Numbered from the stretch's first letter, positions 39,578 through 49,548 are shown. The stretch: 64,000 bases of DNA from Thermoactinomyces mirandus (GCF_013868055.1 NZ_JACEOL010000036.1:1-64000), one strand, 5' to 3'. Notes: generated from the letters alone by a model not told the origin. A program made the numbers and translations.

Positions 39578-39835
39578 ATGAAGTGGATTGCTATTGGACT
39601 CATTCAATTTTATCGACATGTCATATCGCCCCTCAAACCGCCAACCTGCCGCTTTGTTCCTACCTGTTCCGAGTATGCCCTGACTGCTTTTCGCAGGCAT
39701 GGCTTTCTGCTGGGAGGATGGTATACGCTGGTCAGGCTGCTGAAGTGCCATCCGTTTCATCCTGGCGGTTTCGACTATGTCCCGGAAAAAAAGAAACCTC
39801 AAAATAGATGCAAAAAGAGACTCAAGACAAGATGA
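39578..39835 (+). CDS. yidD: Membrane protein insertion efficiency factor YidD
   Basis: An 85-residue YidD protein with the Cys-rich signature [22 protein letters not shown] and the [10 protein letters not shown] tail; it is thought to aid YidC-dependent insertion. The start is the ATG at 39578 with GGGGAGGGG upstream; an earlier in-frame ATG within the end of rnpA lacks such a site. It ends 13 bp before yidC. Confidence 0.93.
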   Translation: MKWIAIGLIQFYRHVISPLKPPTCRFVPTCSEYALTAFRRHGFLLGGWYTLVRLLKCHPFHPGGFDYVPEKKKPQNRCKKRLKTR

Positions 39836-39848
39836 GGAGGAGTTCCCC

Positions 39849-40604
39849 TTGCGAAAACGGCAACGCCGGATTGCACTATTTTTTTTAGTAATTATGGCTG
39901 TTTCTATGCTTTCAGGATGTGCCCCCAATCCAAACCAGTACAAGATTGATTATAATAATCCCAGTCTGTTTCAACAGATTCTGGTCATTCCAATGGTTAA
40001 TTTGCTTGACTGGTTTAAAGACTTTTTGGGAAATTACGGCTGGTCGATTTTGGTACTGACCTTTATTATTCGGCTGATCATTTTCCCGCTCAACCTGAAA
40101 CAGCAAAAAAGCACCAGACGGATGCAGGAGATTCAGCCTGAAATGATGAAAATTCGTAAAAAATACGAGAAGAATCCGGAAAAGATGCAGGAAGAAACGA
40201 TGAAGCTGTTTCAGAAGCATAATATTAATCCGATGGCAGGATGCCTGCCGCTTTTGATTCAAATACCAATCCTGTTTGCATTTTATCAGGCAATCATGGG
40301 AAATGAACATATTGCCCAATCCAGTTTTCTGTACATGCAGCTGGGAAGTCCTGATCCATACTTTATTTTGCCGGTTCTGGCCGCGGTTACCACGTATATT
40401 CAATTAATCGTAACCGGTGCGCAAAGCAATCCGCAAATGAAAGTGATGTTATGGGTCATGCCGGCCATGATCTTTTTCCTGGCATACCAGTTCCCGTCAG
40501 CCCTGTCCCTGTACTGGGTATTTGGAAACATCTTTTCAATCGGCCAATCGTTTTTTTTTTCAAGGCAAGATAAAAACAAAGTGATAGAGGGTGCGACTCG
40601 TTGA
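39849..40604 (+). CDS. yidC: Membrane insertase YidC (SpoIIIJ/OxaA1 type)
   Basis: A 251-residue insertase with a lipoprotein signal (LFFLVIMAVSMLSGC, lipobox Cys at about 25) and five membrane segments. The conserved core starts WFKDFLGNYGWSILVLTFIIRLIIFPL, carrying the groove Arg, followed by the basic coiled-coil loop KQQKSTRRMQEIQPE. The start is a TTG at 39849 with GAGGAGG 8 nt upstream. It is followed by jag with a 4-bp overlap. Confidence 0.95.
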   Translation: MRKRQRRIALFFLVIMAVSMLSGCAPNPNQYKIDYNNPSLFQQILVIPMVNLLDWFKDFLGNYGWSILVLTFIIRLIIFPLNLKQQKSTRRMQEIQPEMMKIRKKYEKNPEKMQEETMKLFQKHNINPMAGCLPLLIQIPILFAFYQAIMGNEHIAQSSFLYMQLGSPDPYFILPVLAAVTTYIQLIVTGAQSNPQMKVMLWVMPAMIFFLAYQFPSALSLYWVFGNIFSIGQSFFFSRQDKNKVIEGATR

Positions 40605-41233
40605 GCAAGCTATTAGAACGGGCCCAATCAATTGAATTAGCTGTTCAGAAAGCATGTATGGCTTTGGAGGTTTCCCCCGAAGAGATTCAGTATCAGGTGA
40701 TCCAGCAGCCCAGGAAGGGAATTCTTGGGCTGTTCGGGAAGCGGGATGCGATTATTGAGGTTTCTGTCATGGAAAAGGAAAGCCCTGCCCACTTGGCGCA
40801 ATCCTTTTTGGAGGGGGTATTGGAACGGATGAAAATCCCGTGCCAGATCGAGACAGACTCGGGAACCTCAGAAATCCGTTTCAATCTGAAAGGGGAGGAA
40901 CTCGCTCCCCTGATCGGGAAACAGGGGAGAACTTTGGATGCTCTGCAGACATTGGTACAGGCAGTAGTTTTTCAAAAACACGGATATGCGGCAAGGGTAA
41001 CGGTTGATGCAGACGGCTATCGCAAGCGCCGGGAAAAAGTCATCAGGGAACTGGCAAAAAGGATGGGAGACAAGGTTCGCAAGACGAAGCGGGAAATAAC
41101 CCTGGCGCCCATGCCGGCCAGTGAACGGAAAATCGTCCACCAGTTCGTTCAGCAGGAGGAGGACCTTACGACCTACAGTGTCGGAAAAGAACCGAAACGA
41201 TGTGTAGTCATCGCTCCAAAAAACAAACAATAA
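40601..41233 (+). CDS. jag: RNA-binding protein Jag (KhpB/EloR)
   Basis: A 210-residue protein with a Jag-N domain (about 1-50), a KH domain whose GxxG loop is IGKQGRTLDALQ, and a C-terminal R3H domain with ASERKIVHQFVQ. It partners KhpA and influences cell elongation in Firmicutes. The start is a TTG overlapping the yidC stop. An intrinsic terminator follows. Confidence 0.95.
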   Translation: MSKLLERAQSIELAVQKACMALEVSPEEIQYQVIQQPRKGILGLFGKRDAIIEVSVMEKESPAHLAQSFLEGVLERMKIPCQIETDSGTSEIRFNLKGEELAPLIGKQGRTLDALQTLVQAVVFQKHGYAARVTVDADGYRKRREKVIRELAKRMGDKVRKTKREITLAPMPASERKIVHQFVQQEEDLTTYSVGKEPKRCVVIAPKNKQ

Positions 41234-41251
41234 ATACGACTGATTTGGATA

Positions 41252-41276
41252 AACTCCCGGGCGGGGGTTTTTTATT
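41252..41276 (+). terminator. Terminator of the rnpA-jag operon
   Basis: AACTCCCG and CGGGGGTT pair and are followed by a run of T, 19 bp after the jag stop. Confidence 0.75.
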
Positions 41277-41345
41277 TATAAATTTTGATGGGTATATTTG
41301 ACTATGCTAAGATTAATTATCAGGAAACGTTTGGGGTGTAAAGAA

Positions 41346-42722
41346 ATGGAGACTGATACGATTGCAGCGATTTCAACACCGGTTGGAGAAGGCGGTATTT
41401 CGGTGATCCGGATAAGCGGACCGGAGGCGGTTCCTGTTGCAGACCGGATTTACCGTGGAAAAAAATCGTTAAAAGATGTTCCCACTCACACGGTTCATTA
41501 CGGACATATCGTCGATCCGGCTTTCAATGAACCGGTTGATGAAGTATTGGTGACCGTGATGCGGAAACCGCGCACCTTCACCCGGGAGGATGTTGTGGAA
41601 ATCAGTTGTCATGGAGGCATTGTTCCCGTCCAGAAAACATTGGAACTTCTTCTCGACCATGGAGCACGGTTGGCAGAACCAGGAGAATTTACGAAGCGGG
41701 CTTTCCTGAATGGACGGATCGACCTGTCCCAGGCCGAAGCAGTCATGGATCTGATTCGGGCAAAAACGGACAGTGCGGCGAAGGTAGCCCTTTCCCAACA
41801 CGAAGGGAGACTGTCCCGTTTAATTCACAGGTTGCGGAATGAGATTCTGGAGATCCTTGCTCATCTTGCCGTTAACGTCGATTATCCGGAATATGATGCT
41901 GAACAGATGACGGCGCAACTGTTGCGTGAACGCTCCGGGCATATTGCCCGTGAACTTGAACGGTTGCTGGAGACGGCCCGCCAGGGCAAAATTTATCGGG
42001 AAGGGATCAAAACCGTTATTGTCGGTCGGCCCAATGTCGGCAAATCATCACTGATGAATGCCCTGACGCATGAAAACAAGGCGATCGTCACAGAGATCCC
42101 GGGAACGACACGGGATGTCATTGAGGAATATGTGAATGTACGGGGAATCCCGCTGCATCTTTTGGATACGGCCGGTATTCGCGAAACGGAAGACATTATT
42201 GAGAGGATTGGTGTAGAGCGCTCCCATCAGGCGTTGGCCCAGGCAGACCTGGTGCTGTTATTGCTTAATTATGCCGAACCACTCATCGATGCAGACCGGG
42301 ATCTGCTGTCACTGGTAAGGAAATATACATCGATTGTCATTGTCAACAAGACCGATTTGCCCCGCCGGATCAATCTGGAAGAAGTGCGCCGGCTGATCGG
42401 TGAGATTCCCATGATAATGACTTCCTTAAAAAAAGAACAAGGGATAGACGAGCTGGAAGATACCCTTGTCAGCCTGTTTCAACTTGGAAAAGTGGAGCTG
42501 GCGGATGAAACCTATGTCAGCAATGTTCGCCATATTCATTTGATCAGAAAAGCCCTTGAGAGTGTCAGGGAAGTAATCCGGGGAATCGATGCCGGCGTGC
42601 CGCTGGATATGGTGGAGATCGACCTGAAGAATGCATGGGAATCCTTGGGTGAAGTGATCGGTGAAGCTGTTTCGGAAGATTTGATCGATCAGATTTTCTC
42701 ACAATTTTGTCTGGGAAAATAA
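41346..42722 (+). CDS. mnmE: tRNA modification GTPase MnmE
   Basis: A 458-residue GTPase that with MnmG makes the cmnm5U34 modification. The N-terminal folate-binding domain starts [22 protein letters not shown]. The G domain (about 220-375) has [20 protein letters not shown] and NKTD, and the C-terminus ends FCLGK with the conserved Cys. The start at 41346 has GGGGTG upstream; earlier in-frame ATGs lack a site. It lies 15 bp ahead of mnmG. Confidence 0.97.
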   Translation: METDTIAAISTPVGEGGISVIRISGPEAVPVADRIYRGKKSLKDVPTHTVHYGHIVDPAFNEPVDEVLVTVMRKPRTFTREDVVEISCHGGIVPVQKTLELLLDHGARLAEPGEFTKRAFLNGRIDLSQAEAVMDLIRAKTDSAAKVALSQHEGRLSRLIHRLRNEILEILAHLAVNVDYPEYDAEQMTAQLLRERSGHIARELERLLETARQGKIYREGIKTVIVGRPNVGKSSLMNALTHENKAIVTEIPGTTRDVIEEYVNVRGIPLHLLDTAGIRETEDIIERIGVERSHQALAQADLVLLLLNYAEPLIDADRDLLSLVRKYTSIVIVNKTDLPRRINLEEVRRLIGEIPMIMTSLKKEQGIDELEDTLVSLFQLGKVELADETYVSNVRHIHLIRKALESVREVIRGIDAGVPLDMVEIDLKNAWESLGEVIGEAVSEDLIDQIFSQFCLGK

Positions 42723-42737
42723 CAAGAGGTGAAATGG

Positions 42738-44642
42738 ATGGAATATAACGCCGCACAAGTGGATGTGATTGTCATTGGAGCAGGACATGCCGGCTGTGAA
42801 GCTGCTTTGGCGGCAGCACGGATGGGATGTTCCACATTGCTTTTGACCTTGAGTCTGGATACCATTGCCTACATGCCTTGCAATCCTTCCATTGGGGGAC
42901 CCGCCAAAGGGCATGTGGTTCGTGAAATTGATGCCCTGGGCGGGGAAATGGGGAAAAATATCGACAAAACCCATATCCAGATGAGAATGCTGAATACCGG
43001 GAAAGGACCTGCCGTCTATGCGTTAAGGGCGCAAGCAGATAAGGTTGCTTACCAACAGGAAATGAAAAAAACCCTGGAAACCACTCCAAATCTGACTTTG
43101 CAACAGGCAATGGTCAAAAAACTGATTGTGGAAGATGGTGTCTGCAAGGGAGTCATTACCCGGACCGGAGCCAGGTACTATTCAAAAACGGTGGTTGTGA
43201 CGACAGGGACATATTTGCGTGGCAAAATCATCATTGGGGATTTGACTTACGAGAGCGGTCCCAATAACCAGCAGCCCTCGGTAGAACTGTCTCATCATTT
43301 GATGGAACTGGGATTTGAAATGGTTCGGTTTAAGACAGGAACCCCTCCGCGCATCAACAAAAAGTCGATTGATACGGATAAGATGACCATTCAGCCGGGA
43401 GATGACGAACCCAGGGCTTTTTCGTATGAAACAACCGCGTATAAAACGGATCAGTTGCCTTGCTGGCTGACTTACACCAATGCCAGGACACACCGTTACA
43501 TTCGCGAGAATTTGCATCGTGCTCCTCTGTATTCTGGTGTGATCGAGGGAACGGGCCCGCGTTATTGTCCGTCGATTGAAGATAAAGTTGTCCGCTTTGA
43601 GAATAAAGGACGGCATCAGATTTTTATTGAGCCGGAAGGGCGGGACACGATGGAAATGTATGTCCAGGGACTGTCGACCAGTTTGCCGGAAGATGTCCAG
43701 TTGCAAATGCTGCAAACGATTGAAGGGCTGGAAAAGTCGGAGATGCTGCGGACCGGCTATGCGATCGAATATGACGCCATTGTCCCGACGCAACTGTGGC
43801 CTTCGCTTGAAACGAAGCTGGTAAAAAACCTGTTTACCGCAGGGCAGCTGAATGGAACTTCCGGTTATGAGGAAGCGGCTGCCCAGGGGATCATGGCCGG
43901 AATTAACGCGGCACGGAGAGTGCAGGGAAAAGAGCCGGTCATTCTGGACCGTTCCGAAGCATATATCGGTGTGCTGATTGACGATTTGGTAACCAAAGGG
44001 ACAAATGAACCGTATCGGTTGCTCACCTCGCGTGCGGAGTACCGGTTGTTGCTCAGGCATGATAATGCTGATTTGCGTTTAACTGAGACCGGCTACAAGA
44101 TCGGTCTGATTTCGGAAGAGCGTTATGAACGGTTTGCCCGGAAAAAGGGCTTGATTGAAAAGGAAATCAGGCGCCTGCATGAGACAAAAATCAGGCCAAA
44201 ACCGGAAGTTCAGGCGATTTTAAGAAAAATGGGAACATCGGAGATCAACAATGTCGTGGAGCTGGCTAACCTGATCAAGCGGCCGGAACTGGGATATGAT
44301 GAGATCGCTGTCATGTCTCCCCCGCCGGAACCGCTTCCTCCTGAAGTGACCGAACAGGTAGAGATCCAGTTAAAATATGAAGGATATATCAAAAAAGCCC
44401 TGCAACAGGTTGACAAAATGAAACGGATGGAAAAGAAACGCATTCCGGAATGGGTCGATTATGATAAAATTGCGGGCATTTCTTCCGAAGCCCGGGAAAA
44501 ACTGAAAAAAGTGCAACCCATATCATTGGGGCAAGCATCACGGATTTCCGGAGTCAATCCTGCCGATATATCCATTCTGATGGTTCACATTGAACAAGGC
44601 GGCAAAGTTTACAGGATTGCCAGGGATAATGAGAATAAATAA
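42738..44642 (+). CDS. mnmG: tRNA uridine-5-carboxymethylaminomethyl modification enzyme MnmG
   Basis: A 634-residue FAD protein, partner of MnmE. The FAD-binding [17 protein letters not shown], the conserved [12 protein letters not shown] with a Cys, and the [12 protein letters not shown] motif are clear; the C-terminal helical domain ends in [19 protein letters not shown]. The start is set at ATG 42738 with AGAGGTG upstream; a GTG three codons earlier is possible. Confidence 0.97.
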   Translation: MEYNAAQVDVIVIGAGHAGCEAALAAARMGCSTLLLTLSLDTIAYMPCNPSIGGPAKGHVVREIDALGGEMGKNIDKTHIQMRMLNTGKGPAVYALRAQADKVAYQQEMKKTLETTPNLTLQQAMVKKLIVEDGVCKGVITRTGARYYSKTVVVTTGTYLRGKIIIGDLTYESGPNNQQPSVELSHHLMELGFEMVRFKTGTPPRINKKSIDTDKMTIQPGDDEPRAFSYETTAYKTDQLPCWLTYTNARTHRYIRENLHRAPLYSGVIEGTGPRYCPSIEDKVVRFENKGRHQIFIEPEGRDTMEMYVQGLSTSLPEDVQLQMLQTIEGLEKSEMLRTGYAIEYDAIVPTQLWPSLETKLVKNLFTAGQLNGTSGYEEAAAQGIMAGINAARRVQGKEPVILDRSEAYIGVLIDDLVTKGTNEPYRLLTSRAEYRLLLRHDNADLRLTETGYKIGLISEERYERFARKKGLIEKEIRRLHETKIRPKPEVQAILRKMGTSEINNVVELANLIKRPELGYDEIAVMSPPPEPLPPEVTEQVEIQLKYEGYIKKALQQVDKMKRMEKKRIPEWVDYDKIAGISSEAREKLKKVQPISLGQASRISGVNPADISILMVHIEQGGKVYRIARDNENK

Positions 44643-44670
44643 ACAAACCTATTCAAGGAGGAAAAAGAAA

Positions 44671-45387
44671 ATGTGGGGGAGTTGGTTGCAAAGGGAAGCA
44701 GCCGGGTTGGGGGTTCAACTGGCAGAGGAACAACTCGCCCGGTTTGCCAGGTATTACGAGCTCCTGGTGGAAAAAAACAAAGTAATGAACCTGACAGCGA
44801 TTACGGAAGAAAAAGAGGTCTACATAAAACATTTTTTTGATTCCCTGACACTTGCCCGGGTTGTTGACCTCCATGCCGTAAAATCATGGATTGATGTGGG
44901 AACGGGGGCAGGATTCCCGGGAATAGCTGTTAAAATAGCATTTCCCCATTTGCATCTGGTCTTGCTGGATTCATTGAAAAAGCGGGTAACCTTTTTGCAG
45001 GAAGTTGCTCAGGAACTGGGACTGACGCAGGTGGAATGTATACATGGCCGGGCGGAAGACTTGGGGAAACACCCAAAGTATCGTCAGGCTTTTGAGCTGG
45101 CGACGGCCCGCGCGGTAGCCAGGTTGAATGTCCTGGCGGAATATTGCCTGCCGTTTGTCAAGGTTGGCGGGATTTTTGTCGCAATGAAAGGAACTGATGT
45201 ATCCGAAGAAATGGAAGAAGCAGGTCAGGCCCTGAATATTCTCGGTAAAACAACTCTGGAAGTGACATCGTTTGCTTTGCCGGAAAACAGGGGGGGCCGT
45301 AATCTCTTGCTGATGAAAAAGCGGAATCAGACTCCCAAAGCCTATCCCCGCAAAGCGGGAACCCCGTCCAAACAACCGCTGTCCTGA
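44671..45387 (+). CDS. rsmG: 16S rRNA m7G527 methyltransferase RsmG
   Basis: A 238-residue SAM-dependent methyltransferase with the motif I sequence DVGTGAGFPGIAVKIAFP and the RAVARLNVLAEYCLP region. The start is an ATG at 44671 with AAGGAGG 9 nt upstream; the frame is open into mnmG. A bidirectional terminator follows and separates it from the convergent unknown gene. Confidence 0.95.
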   Translation: MWGSWLQREAAGLGVQLAEEQLARFARYYELLVEKNKVMNLTAITEEKEVYIKHFFDSLTLARVVDLHAVKSWIDVGTGAGFPGIAVKIAFPHLHLVLLDSLKKRVTFLQEVAQELGLTQVECIHGRAEDLGKHPKYRQAFELATARAVARLNVLAEYCLPFVKVGGIFVAMKGTDVSEEMEEAGQALNILGKTTLEVTSFALPENRGGRNLLLMKKRNQTPKAYPRKAGTPSKQPLS

Positions 45388-45400
45388 AAGTTCCCATATA

Positions 45401-45442
45401 AAAAAAGCCGAACAGCTCTTTGTCCCGAGAGATTCGGCTTTT
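45401..45442. terminator. Bidirectional terminator between rsmG and the convergent unknown gene
   Basis: AAAAAAGCCGAA and TTCGGCTTTTTTT form a stem with A/T tracts on both sides, between two convergent genes. Confidence 0.85.
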
Positions 45443-45446
45443 TTTG

Positions 45447-46886
45447 TTAACCCAGGTTATTGATCAGGTTATGCAATCCGCGCAAGGCAATTTTCCTCTT
45501 TTCGATTTTGTCTATTTCCTGACGCTTGCGGTTGTTTTGTGAGTATGGGGTCATGATTTCTTCCCATGAACTGTAACCGCCATATGCATCTTCCAACTCA
45601 ATGTCATCTCGTTTCAAACCGGTTTCCGGGTCGTCATGTTCTGTTTTTTTTAGTGGATAATTGTTTTTTTTAGTGTTGTTTGTTTCATGGCTGAATGGTT
45701 GCATGCTTGGCTGCCCATTGGGAAATAAGGGATTTTGGTTATTCTCACCGGAAGGTTCATCAGGGAACAGGGAGTAACCTGACTGTTGCCGGTTTTTTTC
45801 CTTGATCTGGCGGGTTACCTTTTCAACCAGGGATTCACGCCTTTGCTTGAAACGGGTTTTTTTTGATGACCGGATCCGCCGACGCGGAGAAAAGGGTTCC
45901 AATGGAACCAGTTCATTCTGTTGCCGGTTTTCTGGTGTCTGTTCGTATAGTGAATGGTATGAATAATTTTGTAAGTCAGCTTCCGGTTCGGGGTAATCTG
46001 CTTTTGGCTCGAAATCATTCGGATAAAAATCCGGGTATGATTTTAACAGGTCATCTTGTGATGGATCATCAACCGTTGAAGAAGAATGGCTGATTTTATG
46101 GTTGACGGGTGATTCATCCGGATCCGGATCGATTACTTGCAGCCGTTTTGTTTTGCCAGACAGTTTTTTGCGCAATTTGCGCTCCCTTTCCCGATAGACC
46201 GGCTCCTGGCTTGTTTCCTTTTCTTCTTCATCCGGGAAAATCTTATTTCCCGAAAAAGTCGAATTCCAGTCGTTTTCCGGGTTGAAGTTTGAATCTTCCT
46301 CATCTTCCAGGTGGATTCGCTCCAACTGGTAAATCGGGTATTCTTCATCCGGTTCTGCGTGCTCCTGATAACTAAGCTTGTGTTTGCGACGCAGTGATTT
46401 TTTTCGAAAAGGGGTGCGCTCTCCAAAGAAGGAAAATGGAGGTTTGGCGTATTCCACCTGTTGCGCCTCGATAATTTCCAGTCCGTTTTCATTTGGACCC
46501 GGCTGTTCATGAGACGATTCTTGATAAAAGGAACCCATATCAAAGGATATTTCATCCTGTTCGGTTACTTGTTCCGATTTTGCCTGTTTTTTTACTTGCA
46601 GTGTGTATGTGTTTGTTTCCAGGTTTTCAGTATGTAATGTCTGTTTGCTGAGAATGATATCCCCGTCTTCCTGTCTGATGATATGCGTTTCCGTTTGCGA
46701 GGAGGGATCGCCAGTTTCGGCGGACTGCTGAACGGCATGCTGACTGATTAGTGTTGCAATCATTTCCGGTTTTAACTCGATATAATATGCCTTTTTTCCT
46801 TTTTCCCTGAGTGCTTCCACAGTTGCTTTCCCTGAGTTGCCCGTTCCGATGAGAATGCAATCGAATTGGGATTCAAATTCTAACAT
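45447..46886 (-). CDS. Large low-complexity protein downstream of the actin-like gene
   Basis: A 479-residue protein I do not recognise. Its N-terminus (FDCILIGTGNSGKATVEALR) looks like the first strand and glycine loop of a Rossmann fold. Residues about 60-450 are hydrophilic, with many Glu, Asp, Pro, Gln, Ser and Lys/Arg clusters, and probably disordered. The end (KRQEIDKIEKRKIALRGLHN) reads as a basic amphipathic helix. The gene follows the ParM-like gene in the same direction, the place of an adaptor such as ParR, so a partner role is suspected. No ribbon-helix-helix is visible. The ATG has GGAGGGGG upstream. Confidence 0.75.
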   Translation of the reverse strand: MLEFESQFDCILIGTGNSGKATVEALREKGKKAYYIELKPEMIATLISQHAVQQSAETGDPSSQTETHIIRQEDGDIILSKQTLHTENLETNTYTLQVKKQAKSEQVTEQDEISFDMGSFYQESSHEQPGPNENGLEIIEAQQVEYAKPPFSFFGERTPFRKKSLRRKHKLSYQEHAEPDEEYPIYQLERIHLEDEEDSNFNPENDWNSTFSGNKIFPDEEEKETSQEPVYRERERKLRKKLSGKTKRLQVIDPDPDESPVNHKISHSSSTVDDPSQDDLLKSYPDFYPNDFEPKADYPEPEADLQNYSYHSLYEQTPENRQQNELVPLEPFSPRRRIRSSKKTRFKQRRESLVEKVTRQIKEKNRQQSGYSLFPDEPSGENNQNPLFPNGQPSMQPFSHETNNTKKNNYPLKKTEHDDPETGLKRDDIELEDAYGGYSSWEEIMTPYSQNNRKRQEIDKIEKRKIALRGLHNLINNLG

Positions 46887-47027
46887 ATACTCCCCCTCCT
46901 TAAGACCTCAGTCACCTGAATCCCTCTCAATCTTCTTTCTCAACTATTATCTCTTTTTTTTGAAACAATAGCTACCATTATTTTCGGTGATTTGACAGAT
47001 TTCCACAATGGGATGATTCATGAAAAG

Positions 47028-47057
47028 TTTTCCCCCAAGGAATCCCTTGGGGGTTTT
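47028..47057 (-). terminator. Hairpin between the actin-like gene and its downstream gene
   Basis: CCCCCAAGG (47032-47040) and CCTTGGGGG (47045-47053) form a perfect 9-bp stem just past the parM-like stop. The following minus-strand bases AAAACTTTT hold only a weak T-run, so partial read-through to the next gene is plausible. Confidence 0.6.
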
Positions 47058-47066
47058 ACAAGATGC

Positions 47067-48254
47067 TTATTTTTTCATCGGTTTGCGCTTTTTATTGTTG
47101 TTATCCCCATATTTGTCCGGGACGTTGAATTCCTGGTGAATGGAGGCTGCCGCTTCAACAGTTTCTTTTGAAGGAACGGTCCGTGCCTTTGACTGGGCAA
47201 ACTTGCACAATCCAAAGCCATTGGCAAATTGTGCTTCAATTCCATAATCTTCGGCAAAGATCAGTTTATCGCCAAAGCGTTCGCGGTAGAACGGTTTAAA
47301 CGGAATGGAGGCACCGCCGGTAAGGATGATGTAAGTGATATCATCACCGTAATCGAGACGGTTCCAAACTTCATCCACCAAAGCTTCGCCCACTTCCTTG
47401 ATCGATTCCTGGACTATGGAGCTGATGTCATACGTTTTCCCCTTGAAACTGATTTCACCTGAGCGGACAATCCGGGGCAGGATCCAAAGCGGGTATTCCT
47501 TTCCGTTTCCTTCAGGGTCATTGGCCTGAGTAAATTCAAGCAGACGTTTGATCAATGCCTGATATACATTCAGCATGGCGTGGCGGGATGAAAAGCTTTG
47601 CCGCTTGATGATGGTTTCGCCGTGAAGGGTTTCAATGTCTGATGTGCCAAAGCCCAAATCGTTAATGCTTACTTTTTGGATAAACAGGTCTTCATTGAGC
47701 AGTTTTCCTTCACGGTCCAGGGCGATGTGAAACAGGGTGGCCATCGGCTGGCTGATGACGAACAGGTTTTCCTTTTTGATTTCAAATTCGATTTTGCGCC
47801 ATGGCAAATTGCCCTGTTTTACTTCAAAGCTGTGCTTTCCGCTCAAGCGACGTTTCAGTTCCTCTTTGTAATCAATGTAGCTGTCCGTGGGCAATGCGAC
47901 AGAAACGATCGGTTCCGTACTTCCCTGTAACATTAATCCTGTGCTGACACGAAACATGATTAAGTATTCCTTTTCCCGAAACCAGGTGGGACTAAAGAGG
48001 CGACGTTTATGCGAATCGAAAAGTTCATCATCGGCTGCCTGTTCGATTGCCAGTTTTCCACAGAACCATTCCTGATCCCCTTCATGTTCCCGATACATAA
48101 TATTGTGGGGATCATTGTTATAAGTGATTTCCCCGACTCGATTGGGTACAACCATATTCCGGATAAACATTTTATAGAACTTTCCATTTGCTCTGGTAAC
48201 AACTTTGGTTCCGTAATACCCTTGATCATTTCCTATGTACACAGGTACGCTCAT
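47067..48254 (-). CDS. ParM/StbA-family actin-like ATPase
   Basis: A 395-residue actin-fold protein of the ParM/StbA/Alp group. Phosphate-1 motif is YIGNDQGYYGTKVV, phosphate-2 motif INDLGFGTSDIETL, and the adenosine motif ILTGGASIPFKPF followed by EDYGIEAQFANGFG. Plasmid relatives polymerise to push DNA apart; MreB-type cell-shape proteins differ in these motifs. The tail (from about 365) is polar and Lys-rich. It lies on the minus strand between rsmG and noc, opposing its neighbours and replication, and 340 bp from a parS site. The ATG has GAGGATATC-type sequence upstream. Polymerisation is inferred from the family. Confidence 0.85.
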   Translation of the reverse strand: MSVPVYIGNDQGYYGTKVVTRANGKFYKMFIRNMVVPNRVGEITYNNDPHNIMYREHEGDQEWFCGKLAIEQAADDELFDSHKRRLFSPTWFREKEYLIMFRVSTGLMLQGSTEPIVSVALPTDSYIDYKEELKRRLSGKHSFEVKQGNLPWRKIEFEIKKENLFVISQPMATLFHIALDREGKLLNEDLFIQKVSINDLGFGTSDIETLHGETIIKRQSFSSRHAMLNVYQALIKRLLEFTQANDPEGNGKEYPLWILPRIVRSGEISFKGKTYDISSIVQESIKEVGEALVDEVWNRLDYGDDITYIILTGGASIPFKPFYRERFGDKLIFAEDYGIEAQFANGFGLCKFAQSKARTVPSKETVEAAASIHQEFNVPDKYGDNNNKKRKPMKK

Positions 48255-48420
48255 TTTTTAGATATCCTCCTCAAGTGAATGAAATCCCCTTCTTCCCATG
48301 ATTCTATCAATTGTGAAGGTAAAGGGTCAACAGAATAAAGTGAATCTCCAAAGTGTAATAAGATTGCATTTTAAAATCTAAAATCAATATATGAAAAGCA
48401 TGTTTTTCGGAAAATAACTC

Positions 48421-48456
48421 CCGTTTTTTGGGTTGAAAAAAACGGCTGAAAAACGG
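48421..48456. repeat. CCGTTTTTT/AAAAAACGG repeats upstream of the actin-like gene
   Basis: CCGTTTTTT (48421-48429), AAAAAACGG (48437-48445) and AAAAACGG (48449-48456) make an inverted pair plus a third copy, between the actin-like gene and noc. It could be a hairpin or a protein-binding iteron. Confidence 0.45.
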
Positions 48457-48594
48457 ACAATCTATAAAACTATTTTGTTCGAAGGTCAGGTTTCTGCTTG
48501 TTTTTCTTTTTTACAGTTTTGTGAAGAAAATATAATCCGTTATACTCCTCCTTGAGAATGATTTCCTTCTAATATCATACAATGAATCGTTTTA

Positions 48595-48610
48595 TGTTCC
48601 ACGTGAAACA
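48595..48610. other. parS site upstream of noc
   Basis: The 16-bp TGTTCCACGTGAAACA matches the B. subtilis parS consensus in full. ParB (Spo0J) should bind and spread here. It lies in the gap between the actin-like gene and noc. Confidence 0.95.
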
Positions 48611-48723
48611 TGTGAATCTTTTTCTATAATATTGTGGATTGGCAGGTAGAAGCTTTAAAACAGCGAAATGGTATATTACAGGATCCAGCGACCAGAGTTG
48701 ACCGTAAGGTGGTGTCTCTATCC

Positions 48724-49548
48724 ATGAAAGAACCTTTTTCAAGGTTGTTTGGCTTGATCGACAAGGAACAGGAAGCGGAAACCGATCAAGTCAGGCAAAT
48801 TTCGGTCGAAGCAATCAAGCCCAGCCCCTATCAACCCCGCACCATATTTAATGATGAAAGAATTGATGAACTGTGCCAAACCATACGGATGCATGGAGTA
48901 ATTCAACCAGTAGTGGTGCGGCCCATGGGACGATATTATGAACTGATAGCTGGTGAGCGCCGCCTGCGCGCTGTGAAAAAACTGGGAATGTCCAAAATTC
49001 CTGTGGTGGTACGCAAAATGAGTGACAGCCAGGCAGCCGCTGCTTCACTGATTGAAAATTTACAGCGGGAGGGGTTGACCGCCATCGAAGAGGCGCTTGC
49101 CTATCAGCGGCTGATCGAGGTTCACCAGTTAACGCAGGAAAGTCTGGCACAGCGTCTTGGCAAAGGACAATCAACCATTGCCAATAAACTGAGGCTTTTG
49201 CAACTGCCTGAAAAGGTGCAGGCAGAATTGAAAAAACGGACAATCACCGAACGTCATGCACGGGCACTCCTTGCATTGAAAGAGGAATCTTTACAAAATC
49301 AAGTGTTGGATGAAATCCTGGCCCGGGACTGGAATGTGAAGCAGACGGAGGAACGGGTCAAGAAATTGCTGGAAGGCAAACCCAAAAAAAATACGGGAAA
49401 ACGAAAGTCGGTAACACGCGATTTGCGGATTGCGATGAATACCATTCGGCAATCAGTGAATTTGGTAAAAAAAACGGGAATGGACGTTGTGATGGATGAA
49501 AAGGATCATGAAGATTTCCTTGAAGTCGTCATTCGTATTCCCAAGTAG
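48724..49548 (+). CDS. noc: Nucleoid occlusion protein Noc
   Basis: A 274-residue ParB paralogue that binds Noc sites and blocks division over the nucleoid. The N-terminal KEPFSRLFGLIDKEQE is the membrane-targeting amphipathic segment typical of Noc, followed by the CTP-binding GERRLRAVKKLG and LIENLQREGLTAIEEA, and the helix-turn-helix LAQRLGKGQSTIANKLRLLQLP. The C-terminus (RIAMNTIRQS) also matches. The start is the ATG at 48724, judged from family alignment; the frame is open 30 codons upstream. Confidence 0.94.
   Translation: MKEPFSRLFGLIDKEQEAETDQVRQISVEAIKPSPYQPRTIFNDERIDELCQTIRMHGVIQPVVVRPMGRYYELIAGERRLRAVKKLGMSKIPVVVRKMSDSQAAAASLIENLQREGLTAIEEALAYQRLIEVHQLTQESLAQRLGKGQSTIANKLRLLQLPEKVQAELKKRTITERHARALLALKEESLQNQVLDEILARDWNVKQTEERVKKLLEGKPKKNTGKRKSVTRDLRIAMNTIRQSVNLVKKTGMDVVMDEKDHEDFLEVVIRIPK

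Noticed and set aside
43182..44060. A 292-codon minus-strand frame inside mnmG
   Set aside because: It is antisense to conserved mnmG sequence, with no ribosome site or known domain.
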